From CAZECE01 sp964510525 (GTDB lineage Bacteria > Pseudomonadota > Gammaproteobacteria > Pseudomonadales > JANQJO01), in assembly GCA_964510525.1 (NCBI GenBank), contig CAZECE010000078.1, positions 1 through 42,684 of the forward strand: DNA of 42,684 nt. The letters run 5' to 3'. This document shows positions 42,214 to 42,684 of the stretch, one piece after another; the stretch's first letter is position 1; every line of letters begins with the position of its first letter. The position numbers and the translations under genes are program-made. The notes below the pieces were generated by a model that saw only the letters and a program-made list of their open reading frames with translations, was not told the DNA's origin and ran no database searches.

Positions 42214-42684
42214 ATGGATATTACGGAATTACTCGCCTTCAGCGCTAAAAACAACGCCTCCGACATGCATTTATCCGCCGGCCTGCCACCGATGATCCGC
42301 GTCGATGGCGATGTCCGACGCATCAATGTGCCACCCATGGACCACAAACAAGTCCATGGCTTGATTTACGACATCATGAACGACAAGCAACGCAAAGATT
42401 ACGAAGAGTATTTGGAAACCGACTTTTCGTTTGAAATCCCTGGCATCGCCCGCTTCCGGGTCAACGCTTTTAACCAAAACCGAGGCGCAGGCGCAGTCTT
42501 TCGTACCATTCCAACGAAAATTTTAAGCATGGAAGCCTTAGGGATGGGCAAAGTGTTTAAAGACATCGCCAGTTTTCCGCGCGGCATTGTGCTGGTGACC
42601 GGCCCCACGGGCTCGGGCAAAAGCACCACCTTGGCGGCTATGCTCGATTACATCAACGAAAATAAATACGAACACTTATTGACA
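42214..42684 (+). CDS. pilT: Twitching motility ATPase PilT (3' end beyond the window)
   Basis: The first 157 residues are present. MDITELLAFSAKNNASDMHL and PPMIRVDGDVRRI are the PilT N-terminal domain, FRVNAFNQNRG follows, and Walker A is GPTGSGKST (about 130-138). PilT hexamers power retraction of type IV pili. The frame is open at the window end. The position beside yggS-proC is the conserved one. Confidence 0.95.
   Translation, partial: MDITELLAFSAKNNASDMHLSAGLPPMIRVDGDVRRINVPPMDHKQVHGLIYDIMNDKQRKDYEEYLETDFSFEIPGIARFRVNAFNQNRGAGAVFRTIPTKILSMEALGMGKVFKDIASFPRGIVLVTGPTGSGKSTTLAAMLDYINENKYEHLLT

Overview
The window reads as chromosome of a Gram-negative, probably marine gammaproteobacterium. 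The right end carries the conserved block pilT / yggS-proC-yggT / metX-metW-rdgB-hemW, and the left end carries the C-terminal part of an MshQ-like (DUF6701) protein that belongs with type IV MSHA pili. I cannot name the genus. No rRNA, tRNA or CRISPR array was seen.

Layout. (1) 1-5199: a large PA14/DUF6701 surface protein, probably cut by the window edge. (2) 5200-8532: a Fic-family gene with an altered catalytic motif and a DUF4143 ATPase gene, set between palindromic repeats. (3) 8533-14379: a tightly overlapping glycosylation operon (polyprenyl-phosphate glycosyltransferase with a GtrA domain, GT-C/TPR membrane protein, methyltransferase, STT3/PglB-like oligosaccharyltransferase). A second GT2 gene follows at 15981, after an inserted nucleotidyltransferase/HTH pair and two palindromic elements. 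(4) 16925-18163: a second DUF4143 ATPase gene whose upstream region holds four 13-bp motifs at an exact 22-bp period.

(5) 18450-30447 is the most unusual part. It is AT-richer and looks accessory. It encodes three secreted, single-pass membrane proteins with long Pro/Thr/Ser 'PT' stalks, of a kind better known from stramenopile-type eukaryotes. On the opposite strand is a leucine-rich-repeat protein whose N-terminal part resembles IpaH/SspH-type effectors but which ends in a tail anchor instead of a ligase domain. Next come two copies of a two-gene cassette, each a tiny Cys-rich lipoprotein followed by a large helical membrane protein. The decayed 3' end of another PT gene lies between the cassettes. 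Two PT genes share a 136-bp identical block inside otherwise diverged sequence. I regard this cluster as the candidate undescribed system: a lineage-specific set of surface or host-interaction proteins. No function can be assigned from sequence alone.

(6) 30500-34646: a turnover zone with two more DUF4143 ATPase genes, one intact Fic gene, a fragment of a second Fic gene, two scraps of ATPase 3' ends and an IS30-type transposase scar. (7) 34731-42684: housekeeping genes, with an extra class III aminotransferase inserted directly upstream of metX.

The glycosylation operon could modify pilins or the sequon- and Ser/Thr-rich PT proteins nearby. That link is inference from proximity only.
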